This document shows positions 24,031-32,083 of a stretch of DNA of 64,000 nucleotides, one piece after another. Made by a program: the position numbers and the translations under genes. The notes below the pieces were generated by a model, which was not told the DNA's origin, did no database searches, and worked only from the letters and a program-made list of their open reading frames with translations. Source of the stretch: Bacteroidales bacterium UBA3143 (GTDB taxonomy: Bacteria > Bacteroidota > Bacteroidia > Bacteroidales > Dysgonomonadaceae); NCBI GenBank assembly GCA_002364735.1, contig DEZB01000066.1:94480-158479 (forward strand). The letters are read 5' to 3'. Every line of letters starts with the position of its first letter. Position 1 is the first letter of the stretch.

Positions 24031-25125
24031 CTATTCATCTTTTTGAATATAGTAATTAATAATTCTTTCTGTTTCTTGATTTTCGGCAAGCTCGAGCAAT
24101 GTCCTGTTCACACTTGAAATAAGTTTCGAATTGGATGGAAAAGCAAAACCATAGCCTTGTTTATAATATTCGGCTTTACTAATATAGAATTTGTCATCTC
24201 TGTTGTTTTTCAAGTAGTATAATAGTTGCGGACGGTCAAATACAACCGCTTCCACTTCTTTGCCTTCTAATTTTGTAATAGCTTCGTTTAAATTGTTTAC
24301 CCCAATAGTTTTGACTTTAGAATTAATCAAAAAATCTTCTGAAGTAGAACCAGTTATAGTTGCTGCATTACGACCTGAGAGTTGCTCTATTGTTGATATT
24401 GTTGTTGATTTAAGTGAGGTCAGTGTCAAGATGCTTGCAATTCCGGCCACCATAGAAGTTGCAAATATAATAGATATCACCATCCAAGTGCCCGTTATTA
24501 TTCTACCCAACAATGTTATTGGAGCCTTATCTCCATAACCAGTTGTACTCATGGTTACAATGGCAAGCCACATACCTGTTCCAATACCTTTTAGGGGCCC
24601 TTTGGGAAACTGCTCAGGCGATTCTTTTCGCTCGGCTAACCACAGAAGCGTGCCGACAATACCAAGAATGATTAAAAAGATTGCAATTGCTATTAATAAC
24701 TTCGTGCTAAAAAGCGGTCTAATCCTTTGCCAAATACCCATATCTGCTTCAAGGGAGATTATAGATATACTCGAATTATAAAAAGGTTGTGAGAACCTCA
24801 TATTTTCAAGTCGTTTCGATGTTATACTAATCGGTCCAACAATTAGGTCTAATTCTCCTCTATTCAAACGTTGCAATGCTTCTTCAACATTATTAAAAGG
24901 CACATACTTATAGTTCCAAGATTTCTTATCAGCAATTTCATCCCATATTTCAGCGGCAATGCCCTTATCTGTTTCCTCAAACACGAAAGGTTCGCTTCCA
25001 GCAATGCCTACAACTAACGAGTCTTGTGCAATGTTTAGTTGTTCTGTTTGTGCTTGAGTTGATAGGACACACAATAGGCATATAAGAAAAATAGATATAT
25101 GTTTCGATAGAGTTTTAAGCATCAT
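24031..25125 (-). CDS. GluR0-like ligand-gated K+ channel (periplasmic substrate-binding domain split by a pore)
   Basis: 364 residues. A signal peptide (MLKTLSKHISIFLICLLCVLSTQAQ) is followed by lobe 1 of a solute-binding domain (LVVGIAGSEPFVFEETDKGIAAEIWDEIA to FSQPFYNSSISII). The chain then inserts a pore module: helix at about residues 140-166, a P-loop with TTGYGD (residues 194-199), and a second helix at about 208-232. Lobe 2 follows (LSGRNAATITGSTSEDF to YGFAFPSNSKLISSVNRTLLEL). TTGYGD is the K+ selectivity filter, and this topology is that of the prokaryotic ionotropic receptor GluR0. Ligand is probably an amino acid, but unproven. A TATATTTG box lies 35 bases upstream. Single gene next to tRNA-Arg. 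Confidence 0.92.
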   Translation of the reverse strand: MMLKTLSKHISIFLICLLCVLSTQAQTEQLNIAQDSLVVGIAGSEPFVFEETDKGIAAEIWDEIADKKSWNYKYVPFNNVEEALQRLNRGELDLIVGPISITSKRLENMRFSQPFYNSSISIISLEADMGIWQRIRPLFSTKLLIAIAIFLIILGIVGTLLWLAERKESPEQFPKGPLKGIGTGMWLAIVTMSTTGYGDKAPITLLGRIITGTWMVISIIFATSMVAGIASILTLTSLKSTTISTIEQLSGRNAATITGSTSEDFLINSKVKTIGVNNLNEAITKLEGKEVEAVVFDRPQLLYYLKNNRDDKFYISKAEYYKQGYGFAFPSNSKLISSVNRTLLELAENQETERIINYYIQKDE

Positions 25126-25159
25126 GCTGTTGTATTCGGTAATTCATAAGTTATATGCA

Positions 25160-25167
25160 CAAATATA
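25160..25167 (-). promoter_or_regulatory. -7 box for the GluR0-like channel gene
   Basis: Minus strand TATATTTG, 35 bases before the channel start codon. Confidence 0.5.
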
Positions 25168-25323
25168 CTCAAAATTATTTAATGCATTAATTACCCGAGC
25201 AATCCTTTTCAATCTCTCACAAAAAAGAGTAAATATCAATCTCGTAAAGAACGAACAGTTGAGATATCTGTTTTAACTAAACTCAAGTAGGATTAATGAT
25301 AACGCTAATAAACAGATAGAATA

Positions 25324-25737
25324 ATGAAAAAGAGTATTATAGTTTCCCTATTATTAATTTCTGGCTTTGGTTTTAGCTTCGCACAGCAATCTAAATTTCA
25401 GCTCTCGAGTCACATCTTGGACATCTCTAAAGGACTTCCTGTAGCCAATGTAAAGATCACCTTACAAAAGCAAACCCAATACAATCAATGGACTTTAGTG
25501 TCAGGTAAAGTTACTGATAAAAATGGAAGAGTCTCAGACTTTTTGCCCTATACTGATGCTAAAGATAATATTGGCGTTTATAAACTTACTTTCTATGTTG
25601 AGCCTTATTTTCAAGCGCAACAAGTAGATACATTCTATCCGTATATTGAAGTTGTTTTTGAAATAAAAGACGATAAGCATTATCATGTGCCTATCACCTT
25701 GTCTGCATATGGATATGGAACGTATAGGGGGAGTTAG
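25324..25737 (+). CDS. Secreted 5-hydroxyisourate hydrolase (transthyretin-like)
   Basis: 137 residues with a cleavable signal peptide (MKKSIIVSLLLISGFGFSFAQ). The mature part is the transthyretin-like HIUase fold: LSSHILDISKGLPVANVKI at the start (family His in SHILD), the Arg context TDKNGRVSDF, and the C-terminal signature HYHVPITLSAYGYGTYRGS ending exactly in YRGS. The enzyme hydrolyses 5-hydroxyisourate, an intermediate of urate breakdown, to OHCU. No uricase or OHCU decarboxylase is nearby, so the substrate may arrive from outside or the protein may have another role. Single gene followed by a weak hairpin. Confidence 0.93.
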   Translation: MKKSIIVSLLLISGFGFSFAQQSKFQLSSHILDISKGLPVANVKITLQKQTQYNQWTLVSGKVTDKNGRVSDFLPYTDAKDNIGVYKLTFYVEPYFQAQQVDTFYPYIEVVFEIKDDKHYHVPITLSAYGYGTYRGS

Positions 25738-25759
25738 AGGATATCTTTAGTTTTTTAAT

Positions 25760-25790
25760 AAGATATTGTAAGCTACTATAATATCTTTAT
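25760..25790 (+). terminator. Weak terminator-like hairpin after the HIUase gene
   Basis: AAGATATT (25760-25767) pairs with AATATCTT (25780-25787), followed by a short T-rich stretch. AT-only stem, so strength is uncertain. Confidence 0.4.
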
Positions 25791-25799
25791 TTGCTTGAT

Positions 25800-26387
25800 T
25801 TATTTTAAATAAAACTTGTCTTTATGCCAATTATGAGGATTACTATTTATGTACTCTTGAATATTGTTAAATGAATTGTCATCACGAATGATATGATCGT
25901 GATAACGTGTTTGCCATCTAAAACTGTTATTTATAATACGAGCATTTTTGGTAACACCAATTTTAAATCCACGAATGATTGATGGGAGGTTCTTGGATTG
26001 AGGGCCGAATTTGTTTAATGGTGATGGCTTAAATAATGGCTGCTGCTGTAGAGACGCAAAATTTTGCGTCTCTACGTTGGCGTTCTCATTACCATTACCA
26101 TTGAGTTCATCGTCATGTTTGTCAATAATAATAATGCCATGAACATGGTTAGGCATAATGATAAATGCCCCTAATTTAACAAATGGGAAATGATCTGGAA
26201 TTTTCAACCAGCATTCCTCCGCGATTTCTCCAATATCGGATAACATAATTTCTCCTTCAACAATATCACCAAAATAACAATCCGGGTTATAGGTGCAGAT
26301 AGTCACAAAGTAGGATGCGTTCCATCCATAATTCCAAAATGGTGCTCGTGTGGAGGGAATACGGTATTTATTTTGGAACTTTTCCAT
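25800..26387 (-). CDS. REP-associated tyrosine transposase (RAYT, Y1/HUH type)
   Basis: About 195 residues from ATG 26387 (a TTG 12 bases upstream is less likely). HUH endonuclease of the IS200-like Y1 superfamily: the metal-binding HVH lies in FIIMPNHVHGIIII, the candidate nucleophilic tyrosine in WQTRYHDHIIRDD, and the N-terminus FWNYGWNASYFVTICTYN is typical of stand-alone RAYT proteins. Such enzymes are single-copy, are not flanked by insertion-sequence ends and act on dispersed REP palindromes. A perfect 28-bp palindrome (26048-26075) lies in frame inside the gene, encoding the stretch VETQNFASL at about residues 105-113 in a low-complexity linker, so the reading frame survived its insertion. 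No terminal repeats or target duplication were seen. Confidence 0.88.
   Translation of the reverse strand: MEKFQNKYRIPSTRAPFWNYGWNASYFVTICTYNPDCYFGDIVEGEIMLSDIGEIAEECWLKIPDHFPFVKLGAFIIMPNHVHGIIIIDKHDDELNGNGNENANVETQNFASLQQQPLFKPSPLNKFGPQSKNLPSIIRGFKIGVTKNARIINNSFRWQTRYHDHIIRDDNSFNNIQEYINSNPHNWHKDKFYLK
26048..26075. repeat. Perfect 28-bp REP-like palindrome inside the RAYT gene
   Basis: Half-site GTAGAGACGCAAAA followed directly by its reverse complement TTTTGCGTCTCTAC. A near copy is at 35447 and a degenerate one at 39268. Confidence 0.92.
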
Positions 26388-26480
26388 AATGTCGATCAAT
26401 TTATATGGTTATGGTCAATGTCAGTACGATAAGATATATTGATATGTACATCTTCTTTTCTATCTTTTCTGTAGTATATG

Positions 26481-27344
26481 TTACACTTTCAATGTTTTAT
26501 CATCCGATTCAAATTCTTTAAGTGTTTCTCCGCTTTTTAGTCTCCACTCTGTTAAACCGTTTGCATTTCGTCCTAATATGATTGTTGCTGCTGTTGAAGG
26601 ACTGCTAAAAATGTAATCTTCTGAAAATTCGAGAATTTCACCTTTGTCAATAAGCACTTCTTCGCTAATTAGTTTCTGTCTTAAATTTATAAAATTTGAT
26701 GTCATTGATGCTACTGTTGAAACTGTTGCTTTTGAACCTTTTAAAACTACAAATCCATCTGATGTTGGTTCACCTATTCCGTCTGCACCTCGAGCTGCTT
26801 TGATATAAAAAAGATATTGTTTTCGCTTTGGTTTAAAATCTCTCTTTTCATCAAATACTTTGTGACCAAGAGTATTGACAAGCATCTTTATATATTCTAT
26901 AAATTCTTCCATTTCCGCTCTGTCTGGTTCAGAAATTGAAGACTGAGTTGGAATTAAAAAATTATCTACTTTATACCTATTCGCATTTTGAGCAATAGTG
27001 TGTAATCTGTTCTCTAAATATTTTATGTGAGCTTTGTTAAGATTTTCGTCTTTGCTAATAAATATAATTGCTTCATTCCAAAAATCCTTTGAATTTAATT
27101 GTTGATTTAGTCTTTTTAAAATTGATTCAGCTTCTCCAATATATACTTGATCTCTACCATCATCGTCTTTACCAAACAGAAGATAAACACCAGTACTTGT
27201 AAGATCTGTCCTGTCAGAGCAATCTTTTATTTTTATTCTTGGAATTTTGTATGCTTTTCCAGACCAGTTTGATAATTCACAACTCATTCGACCGTTTGGA
27301 TCACCATCAATAAGAAATATTTTTATTGTTTTTCCGAATTTCAT
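26481..27344 (-). CDS. GIY-YIG nuclease family protein with C-terminal DUF4357
   Basis: 287 residues. The GIY-YIG core spans about residues 50-120: GVYLLFGKDD, then VYIGEAESILKRL, and the downstream acidic position in HIKYLENRLHTIA. The C-terminus (about 225-280) has SPSTAATIILGRNANGLTEWRLKSGETL, a DUF4357 domain, frequently found with GIY-YIG or in restriction-associated proteins. Function is unknown; nuclease activity is plausible from the motifs. Base use is more AT-rich than most neighbours by eye, and it lies between a transposase and gene debris, which suggests an accessory acquisition. ATG 27344 is the only good start. Confidence 0.85.
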   Translation of the reverse strand: MKFGKTIKIFLIDGDPNGRMSCELSNWSGKAYKIPRIKIKDCSDRTDLTSTGVYLLFGKDDDGRDQVYIGEAESILKRLNQQLNSKDFWNEAIIFISKDENLNKAHIKYLENRLHTIAQNANRYKVDNFLIPTQSSISEPDRAEMEEFIEYIKMLVNTLGHKVFDEKRDFKPKRKQYLFYIKAARGADGIGEPTSDGFVVLKGSKATVSTVASMTSNFINLRQKLISEEVLIDKGEILEFSEDYIFSSPSTAATIILGRNANGLTEWRLKSGETLKEFESDDKTLKV

Positions 27345-27613
27345 TTTATATTAATTTGTGGCCCTAAAAATAAGTGCAGCTTGCTTTACAATTCAATTAG
27401 TTTTTATTTTCAACAAGAAAGGGAATAAATAATTGAACATTCACAAAAATACCCAACATCTCTTACTCCACCAACAAAATCCTGAAATAAACTCAAAAGT
27501 GTTTTATATTTTAAAGCCTTAGTTCATTCTTATATTTTTCCTCTCATCTTTCTTTATAAACAAAACAAATTATTTTTGTCAAATTGGAAATTCATCCATT
27601 TAATTATATGCAT

Positions 27614-27744
27614 ATGAACCACTTCAAACTCGTACTTTCACCATCCTGCTCATTTTATGTACGTCACAACCACCAACAAATAATCAATCCACCATACCAG
27701 AGCGACCAAAACTCAATGTGTTTCAAACTAAAGGTCAAGACTAA
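27614..27744 (+). pseudogene. Possible frameshifted remnant of a lipoprotein gene 5' end
   Basis: ATG 27614 reads MNHFKLVLS; one base shift later the frame gives TILLILCTSQPPTNNQ and continues IPERPKLNVFQTKGQD to a stop. Joined, these would form a lipoprotein signal (lipobox LILC) and the beginning of a mature domain. The joint requires a single-base frameshift and the domain is cut after about 25 residues. The NVFQTKGQ element is reminiscent of the start of some secreted glycosidases, a weak guess only. Confidence 0.35.
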
Positions 27745-27763
27745 AAATAGGATCTCATCTTAG

Positions 27764-27900
27764 CTACGAGCGACGAAAGAATCTCATATTTATTGCTTTT
27801 ATACCCTACGAAAGTCTTACATTTTTAGATTTATCGCTTTCTTAGCCTACAAAAGTCTTAATTTTTTGGAGCAATAGGTTTTGTATCTACAAAAGTTTAA
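27764..27900. repeat. Degenerate about-41-bp tandem units in a gene-free stretch
   Basis: CTACGAAAGTCTTA at 27806 recurs as CTACAAAAGTCTTA at 27847 and CTACAAAAGTTTAA at 27887 (spacings 41 and 40), with a poorer match near 27764. The rest of the 27345-28021 gap is AT-rich and shows no intact gene. Confidence 0.45.
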
Positions 27901-28021
27901 AATCCGATGTATTATTTGGATTTACACATCAAAATGGCTGTGTTTTTGATGTAAGAGTTTTTATAAGCAATGAAGTTCTGTAAATTTAAACATGAACACT
28001 TTTTAAGTTAGTTCCCTTTTT

Positions 28022-29551
28022 TTAGATCTTATTTAATGGCAATTTATACGTTGGATCTTCAAGCACATTTACTTCGATTATCGAATCTGCATTCTTGAGC
28101 AACCTTTGGCAATCTTTGCTAAGATGCTTCAATTGCACTTTTTTGCCCACTTTCATGTAGCGTTCTGTTAACTTGTTGAGTGCCTCAATAGCCGACATAT
28201 CTGATACACGGCTTTCTTTAAAATCGATAACCACTTCATCGGGGTCATTCAGCACATCAAACTTTTCGTTGAATGTGCTAACCGAACCAAAAAAGAGAGG
28301 CCCATATATCTCATAGTGTTTCACTCCATTTTCGTCAATTCGCTTTCTTGCTCTAATGCGCTTTGCATTGTCCCAAGCAAAAACAAGTGCAGAAATAACA
28401 ACTCCTACAATTACTGCCAATGCTAAATTGCCAACGAAGATAGTCACAAGTGTAACTACTACCATCACAAACACATCCGATTTGGGCATTCTGTTGAAAG
28501 TGCGCAAGCTTGCCCATTCAAATGTGCCAATAGCCACCATTATCATTACCCCAGTAAGTGCTGCCATGGGCATTAACTCAATCAGTCCCGATCCAAACAT
28601 CACAAACATCAGCAATGTCAGCGCTGCCACAATTCCTGATAGTCGTGCTCTCGCACCTGATGATATATTAATCAAGCTTTGTCCAATCATGGCACATCCA
28701 CCCATTCCAGATAAAAAACCCGAACACAAGTTGGCTACACCTTGTGCCACTGCCTCTTTGTTGCTGCTTCCACGAGTTTCTGTTATTTCGTCAACAATGT
28801 TAAGTGTCAACAAACTTTCAATTAACCCAACAGCTGCCATGATGGCTGCATAAGGGAAAATGATGCTCAGTGTTTCAAAACTGAAAGGAACATTGGGTAT
28901 ATGAAAAGGAGGAAAGCCGCCTTGTATAGAAGCAATATCACCCACAGTACGTGTGTTGATGCCAAATGCTACCACAAGTCCAAACACAGCTAAAATGGCT
29001 ACCAGTGATGCGGGAATTACTTTGGTTAGCTTTGGCAATCCCCAAATGATGAGCATTGTTAAGAGCACCAATCCAAGCAATATGTAGAGCGGTTGACCTG
29101 TCAACCAACTACCCGAAGGGTCTTTGAATTGATCTAACTGAGCCATAAAAATAATTACGGCCAATCCATTTACAAAACCAAATATAACAGGTTGAGGCAC
29201 CAGCCGCATCAGTTTTCCAAGTTTGAGTACGCCAGCCAATACCTGTATGATGCCTGCAAGAACAACTGTTGCAAAGACATATTCCACACCATGAGAAATT
29301 GCCAAAGCAACTATGACAATTGCTACTGCACCTGTTGCACCCGATATCATGCCTGGGCGACCACCAAGTATTGATGTCACCAGTCCCATAACGATGGCTG
29401 CGTAAAGACCCGTTAGTGGCGAAAGTCCTGCAATGAGTGCAAATGCAATTGCTTCGGGAACGAGTGCAAGTGCAACGGTCAGCCCCGACAGAATTTCGGT
29501 TTTATAGTTTACCTTTTGACTGAAATCAAAAATATTAAAGTATTTTTTCAT
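28022..29551 (-). CDS. SulP-family anion transporter with STAS domain
   Basis: 509 residues. About eleven to twelve hydrophobic helices (residues 20-395), with the family block VALALVPEAIAFALIAGLSPLTGLYAAIVMG and the anion-site region GGRPGMISGATGAVAIVIVAL. QGVANLCSGFLSGMGGCAMIGQSLINISSG matches the conserved central motif. A cytoplasmic STAS domain (about residues 420-500) contains VIDFKESRVSDMSAIEALNKL. SulP proteins carry sulfate, bicarbonate or other anions; no sulfur-assimilation neighbour helps choose. Single gene with its own promoter box, divergent from ychF. Confidence 0.93.
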   Translation of the reverse strand: MKKYFNIFDFSQKVNYKTEILSGLTVALALVPEAIAFALIAGLSPLTGLYAAIVMGLVTSILGGRPGMISGATGAVAIVIVALAISHGVEYVFATVVLAGIIQVLAGVLKLGKLMRLVPQPVIFGFVNGLAVIIFMAQLDQFKDPSGSWLTGQPLYILLGLVLLTMLIIWGLPKLTKVIPASLVAILAVFGLVVAFGINTRTVGDIASIQGGFPPFHIPNVPFSFETLSIIFPYAAIMAAVGLIESLLTLNIVDEITETRGSSNKEAVAQGVANLCSGFLSGMGGCAMIGQSLINISSGARARLSGIVAALTLLMFVMFGSGLIELMPMAALTGVMIMVAIGTFEWASLRTFNRMPKSDVFVMVVVTLVTIFVGNLALAVIVGVVISALVFAWDNAKRIRARKRIDENGVKHYEIYGPLFFGSVSTFNEKFDVLNDPDEVVIDFKESRVSDMSAIEALNKLTERYMKVGKKVQLKHLSKDCQRLLKNADSIIEVNVLEDPTYKLPLNKI

Positions 29552-29734
29552 GCATAATTTGTTCTATTCAGGTGTTAAAAACACTTGAGTTAATTGGATT
29601 GATAATAAATAATGTGGGGCTATTTCTACAATGATTATTATATATAAGAGCAACGATTTTCTTCAATATGATGACTATACCCTAAGCAGTCAATAATTGT
29701 ATGAAAAGCTTATATCATTGTTTTTTTGAATCTG

Positions 29735-29742
29735 CAAAAATA
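29735..29742 (-). promoter_or_regulatory. -7 box for the SulP gene
   Basis: Minus strand TATTTTTG, 184 bases before the start codon; no clear -33 partner. The rest of 29552-29901 shows no gene. Confidence 0.4.
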
Positions 29743-29866
29743 ATACTATTAACTGGATTACAAAAATAAATGAAAAAACAGGTCACGATACATACTGTTT
29801 ATTGATACCTTGTTAAAAAACAGATGCTCCGCCCTACCCTACTTTATATATCTACTTAAATTTTAC

Positions 29867-29874
29867 TACCTTTG
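29867..29874 (+). promoter_or_regulatory. -7 box TACCTTTG for ychF
   Basis: TAnnTTTG box 28 bases before the ychF ATG. Confidence 0.6.
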
Positions 29875-29901
29875 CACACTCAAAAATAAAAACGTAAAAA
29901 A

Positions 29902-31005
29902 ATGGCATTACAATGCGGTATTGTTGGACTTCCTAATGTGGGTAAGTCAACCCTTTTCAATTGTTTATCGAATGCGAGAGCACAAGCAGCTAATTTTCCA
30001 TTCTGTACTATAGAACCCAATGTGGGCGTAATTACTGTTCCAGACGAACGAATCAATAAATTGTCTGAAATAGCGAAGCCACAACGTGTACAGCCCACTA
30101 CAGTAGAAATTGTGGACATTGCAGGTTTGGTGAAAGGTGCAAGCAAGGGTGAAGGATTGGGAAACAAGTTTCTTGCTAATATTCGCGAAACGGATGCTGT
30201 GTTACATGTGTTACGTTGTTTTGATGACGAAAACGTTACACACGTTGATGGAACAATCAATCCTGTAAGGGACAAAGAAATTATAGATATTGAGTTGCAG
30301 CTAAAAGATTTAGAAACCATTGAAACACGTATTGCTCGTGTTGAGAAATTGGCTAAAACGGGTCAGGACAAAGAAGCAATAAGAGCATTTGCTGTTTACT
30401 CTAAAATTCACGATGCATTGTTGAAAGGCGAATCTGCCCGTACTGTTGAGTTTGATAGCAAAGAAGATGTGAAAATTGCTCATGAGTTATACCTGCTTAC
30501 TTCAAAGCCTGTGATGTACGTTTGCAACGTTGACGAAGCAAGTGCTGTATCTGGTAACAAGTATGTGGAGCAAGTGCGTGAAGCTGTGAAAAATGAGAAT
30601 GCACAAATAATTGTAGTGGCTGCCAAAATTGAATCAGAAATTGCCGAACTTGAAAGCTACGAAGAGCGCGAAGAGTTTTTGTCAGAAATAGGTTTGGAGC
30701 AATCAGGCGTAAACCGATTAATCAAATCGGCATACAGATTGCTCAATCTTAAAACTTATTTTACTGTTGGACCACTTGAAGTGCGTGCTTGGACGTTTGA
30801 AGATGGTTGGAAAGCTCCCCAATGTGCAGGTGTTATTCATACCGATTTCGAAAAAGGTTTTATTCGTGCTGAGGTGATAAAATATGAAGATTTCATTACA
30901 CTGGGTTCTGAGAATACTTGTAAGGAAGCAGGCAAAATGAGTGTAGAAGGTAAAGAATATGTGGTGCAAGATGGAGATATTATGCACTTTAGGTTTAATG
31001 TGTAA
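29902..31005 (+). CDS. ychF: Redox-regulated ATPase YchF (Obg-like)
   Basis: 367 residues. OBG-type P-loop GIVGLPNVGKSTLFNCLSN, switch II VDIAGLVKGASKGEGLGNKFL, and the YchF-specific nucleotide motif near YVCNVDEAS in place of NKxD, which explains ATP preference in the family. A coiled-coil A-domain lies at about residues 130-200 and a TGS domain ends the protein (TYFTVGPLEVRAWTF, GVIHTDFEKGFIRAEVI, DGDIMHFRFNV). YchF binds ribosomes and modulates stress responses. Single gene with a short leader. Confidence 0.97.
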   Translation: MALQCGIVGLPNVGKSTLFNCLSNARAQAANFPFCTIEPNVGVITVPDERINKLSEIAKPQRVQPTTVEIVDIAGLVKGASKGEGLGNKFLANIRETDAVLHVLRCFDDENVTHVDGTINPVRDKEIIDIELQLKDLETIETRIARVEKLAKTGQDKEAIRAFAVYSKIHDALLKGESARTVEFDSKEDVKIAHELYLLTSKPVMYVCNVDEASAVSGNKYVEQVREAVKNENAQIIVVAAKIESEIAELESYEEREEFLSEIGLEQSGVNRLIKSAYRLLNLKTYFTVGPLEVRAWTFEDGWKAPQCAGVIHTDFEKGFIRAEVIKYEDFITLGSENTCKEAGKMSVEGKEYVVQDGDIMHFRFNV

Positions 31006-31138
31006 TTAGTTTGTTGGCTCTCTCAAAGATCCGAAAGTGCAAAATTTAATCACATAGTAAGCTACTAAAAAACGTGTTTCGTTTTAGAATCTATACTTTT
31101 GATTTTCTGTTGCTTAATAACATTCACTTTGAGAAATT

Positions 31139-31159
31139 TATGTGAGCATATTTCACATA
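31139..31159. other. Palindrome TATGTGA-N7-TCACATA between convergent ychF and crp-family genes
   Basis: Perfect 7-bp arms at 31139-31145 and 31153-31159. Resembles a Crp half-site pair but the spacer is 7, not 6, and it is downstream of both flanking genes, so it may simply be a hairpin. The remaining bases of 31006-31247 show nothing else. Confidence 0.4.
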
Positions 31160-31247
31160 GCTCTAACCAATTGCAAATTGGGCGTGAACTTGTAATCAAA
31201 ACGGTCAACCCTATTTAGGGAAGCTCACATACCACATAACTCACAAC

Positions 31248-31913
31248 TCATAACACAGACCTTAACTCCTCTCGTTTCAAAACCTTTACCTCTCGTTTAT
31301 CAATCGCGATAATTCCTTTCTCTACCAATTCAGCCATGGTGCGTGCAAGCGATGGACGTTGAACCCCAAAATATTCAGCTAATTGTGTGCGATTGCGCTT
31401 AAGCGTAAAGCTATTGTTTTCTTCAGTAGTATGTTCCAAGATAAACAACGATAGCTTTCCTCTGATGCTTTTAATGGAAACCATTTGTACTTTTTGAGAC
31501 ATAAAGACCATCATGTTTGAATTCACTTTTAGGAAGTTGGTCAATAGCATTTCGTTTTGCATCATTTCTTTCAGCCATACTTTAGGTGGTATAAGCAAAA
31601 AGTGACATTCTTCCATTGTAATCACGTCCACAGGAAATTTGTTGTTTTGAGCAAACAAAAAGGCAGGCGCTAATGGTCGCACAGCGTCAATAAACTCAAT
31701 CTCCAATAGATTTCCTTCCTGTGTAATCATTTCTGTTCGCACTACTCCTTTGACCAATAGGTAGAGATACTTTATTTCTTCGCCCTGCCTCACCACTGTT
31801 TGACCTTTCTCCACAATCTCTCTGTTGCTTACCAGTCTTGACAGAAAAGCTTGTTGCTCCTCTTTGCTAATGTTAAAGAATAGTGGACAAGAAGATATAT
31901 CGTAGTCTAACAT
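31248..31913 (-). CDS. Crp/Fnr-family transcription regulator, likely HcpR-like
   Basis: 221 residues. N-terminal cyclic-nucleotide-binding-type beta barrel (about 20-125: EIVEKGQTVVRQGEEIKYLYLLVKGVVRTEMI), dimerisation helix with NMMVFMSQKVQMVS, and a C-terminal helix-turn-helix (RTQLAEYFGVQRPSLARTMAELVEKG). It has no N-terminal cluster of cysteines like Fnr; the single Cys at SSCPLFF and one at EECHF do not make a cluster site. It is divergent from hcp with 170 bases between the start codons and an inverted repeat in that gap, so it probably controls hcp. HcpR proteins in Porphyromonas sense nitrosative stress through heme; that role is an inference here. Confidence 0.88.
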   Translation of the reverse strand: MLDYDISSCPLFFNISKEEQQAFLSRLVSNREIVEKGQTVVRQGEEIKYLYLLVKGVVRTEMITQEGNLLEIEFIDAVRPLAPAFLFAQNNKFPVDVITMEECHFLLIPPKVWLKEMMQNEMLLTNFLKVNSNMMVFMSQKVQMVSIKSIRGKLSLFILEHTTEENNSFTLKRNRTQLAEYFGVQRPSLARTMAELVEKGIIAIDKREVKVLKREELRSVL

Positions 31914-31984
31914 ACTTATATATTTTGCATAAAGATAAAGAAGCTAATTGCTTTACTGTATAATTAATTGTTAATTCTTCAAAG

Positions 31985-32000
31985 TGTAACTTGTGTTACA
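31985..32000. promoter_or_regulatory. Crp/Fnr-type operator TGTAAC-N4-GTTACA in the hcp control region
   Basis: Perfect inverted repeat TGTAACTTGTGTTACA. Its centre is 29.5 bases upstream of the -7 box and about 41.5 before the start point expected from that box, the usual class II activator position. It is also 72 bases upstream of the regulator's own ATG. Confidence 0.75.
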
Positions 32001-32021
32001 TCTATTAGTATTGTAAGGTTG

Positions 32022-32029
32022 TACTTTTG
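32022..32029 (+). promoter_or_regulatory. -7 box TACTTTTG of hcp
   Basis: TAnnTTTG box 55 bases before the hcp ATG. No -33 TTTG is present at the right distance; the operator covers that place, as expected for an activator-dependent promoter. Confidence 0.65.
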
Positions 32030-32083
32030 CAGGCGTAAAAACGAAAGAACAATATTAAAAAACTAAATAATACGGATCCTACT

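Noticed and set aside
25800..26387. Complete insertion sequence around the transposase
   Set aside because: No terminal repeats or target duplications; protein is RAYT-like, which is not carried by a classical IS.
31139..31159. Crp operator TGTGA/TCACA
   Set aside because: Spacer is 7 not 6 and it lies downstream of both convergent genes; kept only as a palindrome.
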